A stretch of DNA of 64,000 nucleotides, taken from positions 39,831 to 103,830 of the forward strand of contig CALMVQ010000164.1 of NCBI GenBank assembly GCA_937873135.1. The letters run 5' to 3'. Each line of letters starts with the position of its first letter. Positions within the stretch are counted from its first letter, which is position 1. Under the pieces are notes generated by a model, which was not told where the DNA came from, ran no database searches, and saw only the letters and a program-made list of their open reading frames with translations. The DNA is from an uncultured Scytonema sp. Lineage in GTDB: Bacteria > Cyanobacteriota > Cyanobacteriia > Cyanobacteriales > Nostocaceae. A program made the position numbers and the translations under genes. This document shows, piece after piece, positions 1 to 8,893 of the stretch.

Positions 1-1990
1 TGCGACTTCTGGTAATGGGTCGGCTGGTAACCTTCAACTCACAACTAGGAGTTTAAGAGTTGAAGGTGGTGCCGCAATTTCCTCTCAAACCTTACGTACT
101 GCTGCTGGTACAGGAGGAAATCTGACAGTAGACGCTGCCGAGTCTGTAAATTTGAGTGGAGATAACACTCGATTATTGAATTCGACTTCTGGTACTGGGT
201 CGGCTGGTAACTTGACACTCACAACTAGGGACCTAACAGTTGCAAGTGGTGCAGTTATACAAACTCCTAGTAACGGTCAGGGTCGAGCAGGAGATTTGCT
301 TGTGAAAGCAACGGATGCTGTAGAATTATCAGGAACAGGAGCCAATGGTAGGCCCAGTGGCTTGTCTGCTCAAGTTAGTAGAAACGCTAGAGGCAATGGT
401 GGAAACCTGACGATTGAAACTGGACGACTGAGAATCCGAGATGGAGCAGCTGTAGATGCTTCAACTTTGGGGGTGGCTCAAGCCGGGAACGTGTTCGTTA
501 CAGCAAGGGATATAGAACTGGCGGGATTTGCGATAACACCAAATGGAGCCAATGCAAGTGGGATTTTTGCTCAAGTCGCGCAGGGAGCCATAAACAATGC
601 AGGCAATGCAGGAAATTTAACGATTAACACTGAACGACTAACTGTCCTGAATGGAGCGCAGATATCTGCGGCTGCTCGTTTCGGGGGAAGTGGGGGAAAT
701 TTGAAAATCAACGCCTCAGATTCAATTATACTGAGTGGCACTTCACCAACTGCTACTTTGGAGAGCGGTAGCAGTGGTATTTTTGTTTCTGCTGAACCAG
801 GAGCTAGGGGTAATGTTGGAAATCTCAATATTACTAGTGGGCAGATCGCTGTCGAGAATGGGGCGAGAATCTCAGCTAATAATCGCGGCACAGGTTTAGG
901 GGGAAACCTGACTTTGGACGTTAGACAATTATCGCTACAGAATGGCGGATCAGTACAATCTGGATCTTTCGCCGCAGGTTCTGGCGGAACTTTGACTGTA
1001 AAAGCGGCTGAGTCAGTGGATGTGATTGGTAGGGGAAACATTAATTCTTTCCCCGTGGTCAGCACTTTGTCCGCAGCTTCTCAAGCTTCTGGAAATGCTG
1101 GCAACTTGAATATTACAACCCCTCGTTTGAATGTCCAAAATGGGGCAGAAGTGACTGTCAGTGGCTTAGGTTCAGGTTCTGCAGGCAATTTGACTGTAAC
1201 AGCTAACGACATCCGCCTCAATCAAGGAAGTCTCACTGCGACAAGCAACGCCGGAGAAGGGGCAAATATCATGCTAGAAAACGTAAACCTATTGTTGTTG
1301 CAAGATCAAAGTCGAATTTCCACCCAAGCTGCCAACACTGCCAATGGGGGCAATATCAATATCCTTGCTCCAAATGGTTTTGTCGTTGCTCTTCCCGGAC
1401 AAAATAGTGACATTATTGCTAATGCGTCTAGTGGCAGTGCCGGGAAAGTTGCAATTAATGCTACTGGTATTTATGGAATCAGGCCACTCAGTAGACAAGA
1501 CCTTGAAAGATTGCGTCCACTCGATTTAGATCCGACTCAACTGCCAACAAATGATATCACTGCCGTTTCTCAGCAAAGCCCTTCTTTAAGTGGTCAAATA
1601 ACTATCCGCACTTCCGATATTGACCCCAGTCGAGGATTAGTGCAACTACCCGCATCTGTGGCAAATATCCCATTACTACCTCCCTCTAGCTGTGCTGCTT
1701 TTGACACTGGAGACAATAGCTTCACAATCACCGGACGTAGTGGCTTACCCCCGAGTCCTGAAGACTTCCTCACCGGTGATGTAGTGTGGTCAGATACTCG
1801 ATTACCTGCGACAACAGTGCTGCATAGTTCAAAGACACCCACAGCCAAATCACACCCAAAACCAGAAGTCATGGCAATCAACCCCGCTACTGGTTGGGTG
1901 TTAAACGACAAGGGCGAAGTCATACTCATCTCCGCTGCGTCCAAAGCTACTAGTTTGGGTTTCACTCCTCCTAGCTGCCCTGGACAATAA
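1..1990 (+). CDS. Two-partner-secretion adhesin (filamentous haemagglutinin-like), 3' part
   Basis: The frame is open from base 2, so the gene starts outside the window and only its C-terminal part (about 662 residues) is here. The sequence is Gly/Asn/Ala/Ser-rich and built of repeats of about 40-60 residues around the pattern GNAGNLTI, a run of hydrophobic and polar residues, then NGA. This is the right-handed beta-helix signature of TpsA exoproteins with a haemagglutination domain. Such proteins are secreted through a TpsB/Omp85-type barrel and act at the cell surface. The last ~120 residues leave the repeat pattern and contain SSCAAF, a GLPPSP motif and a terminal cysteine (PSCPGQ), a tail I recognise from cyanobacterial members. 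The N-terminal secretion domain is not visible. Class is confident; ligand unknown. Confidence 0.85.
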   Translation, partial: ATSGNGSAGNLQLTTRSLRVEGGAAISSQTLRTAAGTGGNLTVDAAESVNLSGDNTRLLNSTSGTGSAGNLTLTTRDLTVASGAVIQTPSNGQGRAGDLLVKATDAVELSGTGANGRPSGLSAQVSRNARGNGGNLTIETGRLRIRDGAAVDASTLGVAQAGNVFVTARDIELAGFAITPNGANASGIFAQVAQGAINNAGNAGNLTINTERLTVLNGAQISAAARFGGSGGNLKINASDSIILSGTSPTATLESGSSGIFVSAEPGARGNVGNLNITSGQIAVENGARISANNRGTGLGGNLTLDVRQLSLQNGGSVQSGSFAAGSGGTLTVKAAESVDVIGRGNINSFPVVSTLSAASQASGNAGNLNITTPRLNVQNGAEVTVSGLGSGSAGNLTVTANDIRLNQGSLTATSNAGEGANIMLENVNLLLLQDQSRISTQAANTANGGNINILAPNGFVVALPGQNSDIIANASSGSAGKVAINATGIYGIRPLSRQDLERLRPLDLDPTQLPTNDITAVSQQSPSLSGQITIRTSDIDPSRGLVQLPASVANIPLLPPSSCAAFDTGDNSFTITGRSGLPPSPEDFLTGDVVWSDTRLPATTVLHSSKTPTAKSHPKPEVMAINPATGWVLNDKGEVILISAASKATSLGFTPPSCPGQ

Positions 1991-2284
1991 AAATAACCGA
2001 TCAGAAAGTCATGTCCAATACTGTGACTTTACTCATTGTATGACCAAATTGTGAACCATAGCTTGATACTCCCCTCCTAGAAAGAGAGCTATTCTAAAGA
2101 GATTTCGCTCCTTAAATCCCAATTAATTAGGTTCCCAGGCACACCCCGTTCGCCGCATTCGGTAGAGTGTTTTTTCCTAAAAAATCTCGTTGATTCGAGT
2201 ATTGGGCGTCAACTTTTCCGCAGTCCACGGCTAGCTTTTTAGATCTTGGCTGAGGTATGAATTTTACCATGAAGATACTGAAAA
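1991..2284. other. Intergenic, no gene recognised
   Basis: About 290 bases after the adhesin stop with no convincing reading frame. A 62-codon frame exists on the minus strand but resembles no family I know and has no ribosome-binding site. The hairpin-rich stretch that follows is listed separately. Confidence 0.5.
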
Positions 2285-2400
2285 GCGCAACGCGAGTGAA
2301 TGCGTTGCGCGGCAAGAGGGTTTCCCTCTATAGACGACTGGCGTCCCCACGTCTAAAGAACGCATGTGGTTGATTGAGTCAACCACATGCTCGTGGGCTT
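2285..2400 (+). ncRNA. Chain of four hairpins ending in a T-rich tract; structured RNA, repeat or terminator
   Basis: Four perfect stems follow each other: 2285-2293 with 2302-2310 (9 bp, arm GCGCAACGC), 2316-2320 with 2324-2328, 2331-2336 with 2350-2355, and 2362-2373 with 2379-2390 (12 bp, arm GCATGTGGTTGA). A T-rich stretch follows near 2398. The last stem could end adhesin transcription. Four contiguous stems are more than a terminator needs, so a structured dispersed repeat, a small RNA or the remnant right end of an IS200/IS605-type element are all possible. No coding region for such an element lies alongside. Orientation is assigned from the downstream T tract only. Confidence 0.45.
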
Positions 2401-2505
2401 TTTGCTTTCATTTGTGTAATTTTGCCAGAAGTCTACAGAGAATATTTAGGGACAGTTCTACATGAACACAGTAGGGAAAGCATCAAAATTGCTTTTCCCT
2501 ACTCC

Positions 2506-3849
2506 TTACTCCCCATTCCCTGAGTTAACAGTGGCAATATAAATCCCTTCTGAACCATCGGTGAATCCGACACTGAAGGCAATTTGATTTCCACTCAGAC
2601 TGTCTCGTCCCAAAAGTAAACCTTGATCAAGCTGTGGAACTGATGAACTCACAGTTTTGCCGTCCAAGGAATCACCAGTAACGATCACCTTTGTTAGCGA
2701 ACCGCCAAGGTTTGTGTAAATCCCTTGAGAAGAACTATCAGCGCCTAAAAAAGCGATATTCCCTTTGTTTAAGGAAAGGGATCTGAAAGACGTGAAGTTT
2801 CCTGTCCCGTTGGGGATAGGCGTATTCAAGTCAGCAATCGCTCTGAGCGAACCACCTAGATTTGTGTATATTCCTTGTTGAGAGGCAGGTTTGCTCACAA
2901 TCTCTCTCCTCTCGCCAATAAAAGCGACACTTCCATTCTCTGATGTCAGGCTGGTGAAATTAGTAAAGTTTCCCGTACCTCCAGGTATCGCTGTGTTAGT
3001 GTCAGCGATCGCATTCAGTGAACCGCCTAGATTTGTATAGATACCTGCTTGAGAAACTTCTTCAGAATCTCTAAAGCCGAGAAATGTCACACTGCCATTA
3101 CTAAGATACGGGTTGCTGAAGCGAGTAAAGTTTCCTGTGCCGCCCGGTATTGGTGTGTTCATGTCAGCGATCGCACTTAATGAACCACCTAAATTTGTGT
3201 AGACACCTTCTATCGGGAAACCCAATCCAGAACGTAGAAATGCGACACTTCCGTTGTCGATTGAAGGCGCGGTGAGATAACCAAAGTTTTCTGTACTACC
3301 TGGTACGGGTGTATTTAAGTCAGCGACTACGTTCAGTGAACCACCGATATTTGTGTAAATACCTTGTGTTGGAGAACCCTGCGTGAGACTTCCAGCAAAA
3401 GCCGCACTTCCATTTTTTACAGAAGGACTGCCGAAAGAAAAGAAATTTCTTGTACTGCCTGGAACTCTTGTCCTAGTATCGACAAGGACATTAAGTGAAC
3501 CACCTACATTAGTGTAGATGCCTAGTACATTTTGTGGTCCCGCTACCTGAAAAGGTTCAGTGGAAAGAATTCCATTTGCTAAAAATGCAACGCTTCCATT
3601 ATCCAAGGAAGGAGCATTACCAAAGAAATAAGTGAATTTACTTGTGTCTGTTCCATTTGGCACAGAAGTGTTTGTATCAACAACTTTAGTAAAACTGATG
3701 TCGATAGCTTGGGCTTGACTACTTACTAGTAAACAAAAGGATAAGGAAACTAGCCCACTCACTACACTTCCGGTTCTTTGTAAAGCTTTTGTCCTTGAAT
3801 GCGTTTGGTCAGAAGACTGTATCTTGGCTTGTTTTAACAAAGACATCAT
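2506..3849 (-). CDS. Secreted seven-repeat protein, predicted beta-propeller
   Basis: 447 residues. The N-terminus has a basic segment then a hydrophobic stretch (residues ~27-48) ending in Ala-rich SSQAQA, which reads as a signal peptide. The rest is seven imperfect repeats of about 50-60 residues, each containing IYTN(L/I/V)GGSL, then (I/V)AD-NTP(I/V)PGGTGNF, then NGSVAF(L/I). A repeat of this length in seven copies suggests a seven-bladed beta-propeller, which is inference. No PEP-CTERM or other sorting tail is visible. The start is one of two adjacent ATGs with GAGG five bases upstream of the first. The gene stands alone, convergent with the adhesin. Function unknown. Confidence 0.7.
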   Translation of the reverse strand: MMSLLKQAKIQSSDQTHSRTKALQRTGSVVSGLVSLSFCLLVSSQAQAIDISFTKVVDTNTSVPNGTDTSKFTYFFGNAPSLDNGSVAFLANGILSTEPFQVAGPQNVLGIYTNVGGSLNVLVDTRTRVPGSTRNFFSFGSPSVKNGSAAFAGSLTQGSPTQGIYTNIGGSLNVVADLNTPVPGSTENFGYLTAPSIDNGSVAFLRSGLGFPIEGVYTNLGGSLSAIADMNTPIPGGTGNFTRFSNPYLSNGSVTFLGFRDSEEVSQAGIYTNLGGSLNAIADTNTAIPGGTGNFTNFTSLTSENGSVAFIGERREIVSKPASQQGIYTNLGGSLRAIADLNTPIPNGTGNFTSFRSLSLNKGNIAFLGADSSSQGIYTNLGGSLTKVIVTGDSLDGKTVSSSVPQLDQGLLLGRDSLSGNQIAFSVGFTDGSEGIYIATVNSGNGE

Positions 3850-4157
3850 AACTGCCTCAACACTTAATCTGAGAACTTTCTATACAATTTATATGAATTT
3901 GGTACAATTTGAACAAAAATTTGTTTATGTCATATTTTGCACTTTTTTCAACTACAGGTTGGGCATTGCTTACCAACGAAAGAATTAGGTTTGAGAAAAC
4001 CGTCGGGAGTGCCTACATAAGAAAAATATCTTAGTCGCAGCTAATACCGTCTTCAGATGAATATGCATATAAACAACTCCACCGCCTACAGCACCTCCTC
4101 AATGTAAAGTTGTGTTTACTCAGGTGCAACTTACATGCATATAATCGCTCTACCGTT
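3850..4157. other. Intergenic, promoter side of the repeat protein
   Basis: About 300 AT-rich bases between the divergent repeat-protein and Uma2 genes. I see no gene. The octamer ATGCATAT occurs twice, near 4063 and 4134. The palindromes nearer the Uma2 gene are listed separately. Confidence 0.4.
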
Positions 4158-4201
4158 ATCTTATGTACAAATGCACTTTACCTCGTGTCTGTACATAAGA
4201 T
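4158..4201. repeat. Palindromic element, copy 1 (12-bp arms)
   Basis: Arms ATCTTATGTACA (4158-4169) and its exact reverse complement (4190-4201) enclose 20 bases. Read on the minus strand, the interior (GAGGTAAAGTGCATT) aligns with the interior of the second copy at 4263-4301, so the two copies are inverted relative to each other about 100 bp apart. Confidence 0.75.
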
Positions 4202-4262
4202 ATTTCTAGGACTTACGCAAAAATTGCTCTAATCGCGTAACTTATTAAACATATCCCGTCAT

Positions 4263-4301
4263 CTTATGTACAGAGGTGAAAGGAATGCTTCTGTACATAA
4301 G
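4263..4301. repeat. Palindromic element, copy 2 (12-bp arms)
   Basis: Arms CTTATGTACAGA (4263-4274) and TCTGTACATAAG (4290-4301) enclose 15 bases. It lies 66 bp upstream of the chosen Uma2 start, in its probable 5' untranslated region. It could be a hairpin in the leader, an operator pair with copy 1, or a small dispersed repeat. Confidence 0.75.
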
Positions 4302-4367
4302 AAATTTTGCGCCTGCACACAACTGACAATGCCCACCTCATACAATACGGAAAAGGAGGAAGCAATA

Positions 4368-5012
4368 ATGGCAATTACACTCATTCCATCCTCACGACAA
4401 CAAACTCAACATATCTTCTTAGAAGGTGTGACTTGGGCAACTTATCAAGCGCTCCTCAATGAGCTAGGCAATCATAGAGCTTCCAGGCTTGCCTACGCTC
4501 AAGGCGTTTTGGAAATTATCATGCCCTCAGATTTACACGAATTCATCAATCGAATTTTAGAAGCGATCGTTAGAGCATTGGCGGAAGAATTAAATATGCG
4601 GCTGCGTGGCTACGGTTCAACTACCCTTGATCGCCAAGATTTGGCTCATGGCGTAGAACCGGACTCCTGTTTCTACATTCAGAATGTAGACAGAATTTTG
4701 GGAAAAAAGCTAGATATGCAGACAGATCCACCGCCTGATTTAGCGATTGAAGTGGACATCACCAGTTCCTCAAGGCGGCGATTTGGAATTTACTTAACCC
4801 TGCAAATTCCAGAAGTATGGCGCTATACAGAAAGATTAGGCGTTACCATCTATCAACTACGAAACAAAGAATATGTGGAATGCGAATTCAGCCCCACTTT
4901 CTCAATGATTTCTGGAGCTATATTGATGCAATTTCTTCGTCAAGCGGAAACGGAAGATGACACCAGCGTCATCCGCACCTTACGGCAATGGCTAAGAACT
5001 CAAAGAAGATGA
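4368..5012 (+). CDS. Uma2 family (DUF820) restriction-endonuclease-fold protein
   Basis: 214 residues from the ATG at 4368, preceded by a strong AAGGAGGA seven bases upstream. A longer frame from 4266 would begin inside a palindrome and is rejected. The family is widespread and multicopy in cyanobacteria and has the PD-(D/E)xK nuclease fold. Matching features are EPD (residues 97-99), PPPDLAIEVD (121-130, with E128 the likely second acidic ligand) and a basic run after it. The fold is known for the family, but the biological role is not established; mobile-element or defence links are only suggested. It sits alone between oppositely oriented genes. Confidence 0.85.
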   Translation: MAITLIPSSRQQTQHIFLEGVTWATYQALLNELGNHRASRLAYAQGVLEIIMPSDLHEFINRILEAIVRALAEELNMRLRGYGSTTLDRQDLAHGVEPDSCFYIQNVDRILGKKLDMQTDPPPDLAIEVDITSSSRRRFGIYLTLQIPEVWRYTERLGVTIYQLRNKEYVECEFSPTFSMISGAILMQFLRQAETEDDTSVIRTLRQWLRTQRR

Positions 5013-5081
5013 GTATGAGCGAGTTGAAGGACGACTTACAGACAAAATGGTAGCGGTTTGACAGTTAGCAGAAAATTTAAT

Positions 5082-5126
5082 CAAACCTCAACATAACGAG
5101 TCAAGTTTTGCTTGTCTTGAGGTTTG
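5082..5126. terminator. Hairpin between convergent Uma2 and metalloprotease genes
   Basis: Arms CAAACCTCAA (5082-5091) and TTGAGGTTTG (5117-5126) pair perfectly, with a possible inner stem CAAG/CTTG. It lies between convergent genes, but no clear U tract follows, so a terminator role is inferred from position. Confidence 0.45.
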
Positions 5127-5246
5127 GCTCGACTCCAGGTTGAGAGTTTTCTCGACAACGGAAACCGCTGCTTTGTCTACGCTCTCCACATTAGTACCGA
5201 TATCAAAACTGAACCAGCCTCGATTCTGAGAAAACTGAAGTCCTGA

Positions 5247-8180
5247 CTAATTCCCTTGCAGCGGTGCATTTAAGACTTTCTTGATCCGATCACGTGTTTC
5301 TAGTAAGTGCGCCTCGGTGTATTCATCGTCTGAATGCTCTTTTTCGAGCGTATCACCAAGCTGTTTAATTTTATACCAAGCCAGCGTTTCAGCATCTTCT
5401 GGGACTTTTTGTTTACGCAACACCATATTAGTTAAAATGTCGAGGTATTGTCGCTGCAAACTGCGCCGCAGACTGGAAATCTTAATTGACTTACCGTTTG
5501 GCTTGATTGCTTCAGTCCAAATCTCTGACTGTAAAGTATCAAAAAGTTCTGTTAACTTCAGGGATTCTCCTGAGTGAGTTTTGAGTTCAATATCCTCCAA
5601 ACGCGAGAGGCGATCGCTTGACAGCAAGTCCCGCAACACCAAACTCTGTATAGACAACACTAAGTCGTGAATGGGATAGTCCAAGCGACCAGTCCGAGGA
5701 TAACTACCCCAATGTCGCCAACGCGAGGGGGCTAATTTATTCAGCAGATCAGCCGAGAAGTTAAAAGCCCCTTCTGAGAATACATACTTTTGCAGTACTG
5801 TCAATGCCTGTCGTTGTTTTTCTACTGGTATAGGTTGAAATGGTAATCGCCCTTTAGGATCGCCTGCATGAACTCTGTAAAAAGACTGACCGCCAATGTA
5901 TTTAGTAGTAAAATATATGTTCTGGAAATAATTATTTAATACTGTACCAAACCGTTCGCTAACATCGCTGTAACTCTCTCCAGTCATAGGATAACGGGTG
6001 TCGAGACGAGTCCACATTGCACGAGAATTATCAAGTTGCCATTGAGAATATTCAAGAACATCGGCGCTGTTATCCCAAGCATCGGCTGTTGGATCGAGGT
6101 CATAGACATCCTCATCTGTGGAATAACTTAACTCAGGCTTGTAAGATTGCTGAGCAATTTTCTCTAAAAACGGCTTTTCATCTGTGGTGGTGAGGGCTTG
6201 AGAAGGTGTGTAGCCGTACTGAATTGCCCACTCATCATAAGGTCCCACAATAGTCGGAAAATAATCTCCCTGCTTCACACCTTGAGGTGCAATATTTGGG
6301 GGAATGTAGTCCATGACTGACGTGACTAGACCCTTTTTATGGGTAATCGCAGTGTTGTTCATTTCCTGGGGTGTTAAGAAAGTACTACCACGGAAGTTAT
6401 GCCTCAACCCAAGCGTGTGTCCAACTTCATGAGCGATAATTAATCTTAAATATTGATGGATATAATCTTTCATCTGGGCACTATTAGGCGATATATTTTG
6501 TAAAAGTGACATCGCTAATGAGCCAAAAGCAAATTGGTTAGTCGCGTCCATTCCGTAGCAAAGATCGTATTCTCCAGCCAATTTGGATAAATTACTTGGC
6601 AATTCTCCTTCAAGATTTTGTGCGGAGTTATTGCCTTTAGCTTCTAAACCATTGGCGCAAAGAAGGCGATTTTGCATCAGATCAGACAAGGTAGTTTGAG
6701 TTTGTGTTTGATTAGGTTGGACAATTCTGCGATAATCACTTTTGAGACTTCGCACTAAGCTGGCATCTACAAGAATACTGGCATTCAAGATTTCCCCAGT
6801 CAAAGGGTTAACGCGAGATGGTCCCATAGCAAAGTACCCATCTACCGTGTTAATCCAACGAATCGTGTTGTAGCGGATATCTGATGGGTCCCAATTAGCA
6901 TTATCAGGTGTTTGACGTACTTGGATCGCATCTTTAAATCCAGCCTTTTCAAAAGCTTTGTTCCACATCAAGACTCCTTCTTTCACAGCATCGCGATACT
7001 CTAAGGGAGTCGCGTTGTCAATCCAAAAGATAATCGGTTTTGTTGGTGGCGAAAGAACAGCCTTGGGGTTTTGTTTTTCTAAATGCCAGCGATTAATGTA
7101 GCGAACAAACGGATCGCGATTGTTATCATTGGATAAGTCTTGATAGGCTGTGATGAAATAGCCGACGCGATCGTCAGCCAAACGCGGTCTGTATTTGTTT
7201 TCTGGAAGTTGGGAGAGACTGTAGTGAACGCGTAAGGTAAAGCCACGTCTATCTGGAAGAGTCGCAAAATTTGGCAATACTGCTTCATTCTGACGACGTT
7301 CTCCATTACGGGAAGAAAAATTCAAAACCGACTCTAGCTCCATATTCTGAGGAAAGACTTTAGCTGTACCAAAATAAGACTTTTCTGTGCTTCCGGATAG
7401 TCCCAGACTTGAAGATAATCCAGCTAAGTCTGTTAGAAGTAGGTCACCCAAGTCTATCAGAATAGTTTTACGTTGTGGATGAATGCTTTTAATCGGGATG
7501 GTGTAGAGAACTGAATCACTAAACGACCGAGCAAGCGATCGCTGTTGTGGATCTCCCTCATCAGTCCGAAAATTCACATTGCGAACGACGAAGTGCAAGT
7601 TATTATTCACTTGCTGGAAGTAAAACAAAAAATCTTGCAAAGGCATACCGCTATATATTCCAGCTTGACCGATGCCAGATTCTAAAGTTGCTGTCGTCAA
7701 ATAATTTTTATTAAGTTGTTCCGGCTTAATTTCTAAATAAATTTTGTTACTTTGCTGATTCCGGTATAAGGTAAACAATCCTTGCAGCTTTTGAGTATTT
7801 TTAACGACTTCATCAAATGCTTCTAATTCATCCTTTTTTGTTGGTTTTGAGTTTACATTAGCTTTTTCATCTTTATTAAACCGATCCAACTTTTGCCCAA
7901 CCAGCAATAATGGCTGCTGTTTAGCTTTCTTAATATCCTTAACGAGCCAAATGAAAGACTGACGCTGTACCTGTTTGTTCCGATCAATTACCCATACTTG
8001 TTGTTTTGGCAATTGTGCTTGCTGGGGTGAAGCGGAAACGAAAATGCTTTGCCCTTTTGTTTGTATCCCGGCATTGTCTTGCTTCTGCGTTTCCTGATCC
8101 ACCACCAGCGACTTAGCGCTGACGGTTGTGCCTAAAAACAAACCATGCAGCAAAATAATAAAAAAAATTAATCTCTTCAT
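5247..8180 (-). CDS. Secreted zinc-dependent metalloprotease (DUF5117/DUF4953 type)
   Basis: 977 residues from the ATG at 8180. A TTG six codons upstream would also be open, but the ATG gives a clean signal peptide (MKRLIFFIILLHGLFLG, then SAKS). The gluzincin/metzincin motif HEVGHTLGLRH is complete: H584, E585, H588 and H594 from this start, as in the DUF4953 domain. The upstream ~400 residues match the DUF5117 pattern with strand-rich segments such as FVVRNVNFRTDEGDP. The C-terminal ~250 residues are helical and carry no motif I recognise. The product should be an exported, zinc-requiring peptidase in the periplasm or outside the cell. Substrate unknown. Monocistronic. Confidence 0.85.
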   Translation of the reverse strand: MKRLIFFIILLHGLFLGTTVSAKSLVVDQETQKQDNAGIQTKGQSIFVSASPQQAQLPKQQVWVIDRNKQVQRQSFIWLVKDIKKAKQQPLLLVGQKLDRFNKDEKANVNSKPTKKDELEAFDEVVKNTQKLQGLFTLYRNQQSNKIYLEIKPEQLNKNYLTTATLESGIGQAGIYSGMPLQDFLFYFQQVNNNLHFVVRNVNFRTDEGDPQQRSLARSFSDSVLYTIPIKSIHPQRKTILIDLGDLLLTDLAGLSSSLGLSGSTEKSYFGTAKVFPQNMELESVLNFSSRNGERRQNEAVLPNFATLPDRRGFTLRVHYSLSQLPENKYRPRLADDRVGYFITAYQDLSNDNNRDPFVRYINRWHLEKQNPKAVLSPPTKPIIFWIDNATPLEYRDAVKEGVLMWNKAFEKAGFKDAIQVRQTPDNANWDPSDIRYNTIRWINTVDGYFAMGPSRVNPLTGEILNASILVDASLVRSLKSDYRRIVQPNQTQTQTTLSDLMQNRLLCANGLEAKGNNSAQNLEGELPSNLSKLAGEYDLCYGMDATNQFAFGSLAMSLLQNISPNSAQMKDYIHQYLRLIIAHEVGHTLGLRHNFRGSTFLTPQEMNNTAITHKKGLVTSVMDYIPPNIAPQGVKQGDYFPTIVGPYDEWAIQYGYTPSQALTTTDEKPFLEKIAQQSYKPELSYSTDEDVYDLDPTADAWDNSADVLEYSQWQLDNSRAMWTRLDTRYPMTGESYSDVSERFGTVLNNYFQNIYFTTKYIGGQSFYRVHAGDPKGRLPFQPIPVEKQRQALTVLQKYVFSEGAFNFSADLLNKLAPSRWRHWGSYPRTGRLDYPIHDLVLSIQSLVLRDLLSSDRLSRLEDIELKTHSGESLKLTELFDTLQSEIWTEAIKPNGKSIKISSLRRSLQRQYLDILTNMVLRKQKVPEDAETLAWYKIKQLGDTLEKEHSDDEYTEAHLLETRDRIKKVLNAPLQGN

Positions 8181-8893
8181 CCAATCTTTACCTGACAAAG
8201 ATTTCTACTGGTTATATACAAGCAATTAGTTATCGGCATTTAACACTTAGCCATTAAAGAGAGTTGTGGAAACATTCAACCAACGTGAGTCTGAGCTTTA
8301 CAATTCATACAGGCGCTATAGCTCAAGACAGGCTGAATGCTTCCGGTTATATAAAGCTGCTAATTTACAGCACACTAGTGCAACAAGGCAAAAGTAAAAA
8401 GTCAAAAGGCAAAAGAAAGAAATCCTTATATATCAAGCTTTTGGTTTGAGATTTACTGGCAAGTTATTTCAGCCAGCCTGCACTAGGGCAAGCCGAGGAG
8501 ACTGGGGATATGAATTGTATGAGAAATTTTCCAACTTCTCAATTCTTCTCACTACTCTTGTTCAGCCTCGTTGTATTTTTTCACTATAGTCTTTCTTCAA
8601 ACAATTGCATCTGTAGCGAACTGTACGTATTATTTTTACATCGGACAACAGGAAAGATGCTTATAAGGGGTAGGATAACAATTTAGTTGGAACAGGCTAG
8701 GTTGATTGAAAAGTCAAAAACTTTTTGGATAGACATTTTCTTTTAATAAAGCAAAAGGAGGATTTACGTTGCACTAGTAGTATGTAATAAATATTACTAA
8801 TTTTTTTGGAGTTTGACCACTCATAGGGCAAGCAAACATCTTCAACTAAAGCTCTAGTTCATCAGTAAGTGTATAGTAACAAGGGACACAAAG
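8181..8893. other. Intergenic, 713 bases, with a heptamer repeat patch
   Basis: Divergent promoter region of the protease and the pentapeptide gene. Bases 8383-8417 are in-phase A-rich heptamers (AAAAGTA, AAAAGTC, AAAAGGC, AAAAGAA), an STRR-type patch. A strong AAAGGAGG near 8755 is followed only by TTG CAC TAG. A 61-codon frame at 8264 spans the heptamers and has no ribosome-binding site, so I do not call it a gene. Confidence 0.5.

Noticed and set aside
4266..4367. Upstream extension of the Uma2 gene from ATG 4266
   Set aside because: This ATG is inside a palindrome and lacks a ribosome-binding site; ATG 4368 has a strong one and fits the family start.
8264..8449. 61-codon frame upstream of the large pentapeptide gene
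   Set aside because: Its C-terminal Lys run is encoded by A-rich heptamer repeats and there is no ribosome-binding site.
8755..8785. Strong AAAGGAGG Shine-Dalgarno sequence
   Set aside because: It is followed only by TTG CAC TAG, so no gene can use it.
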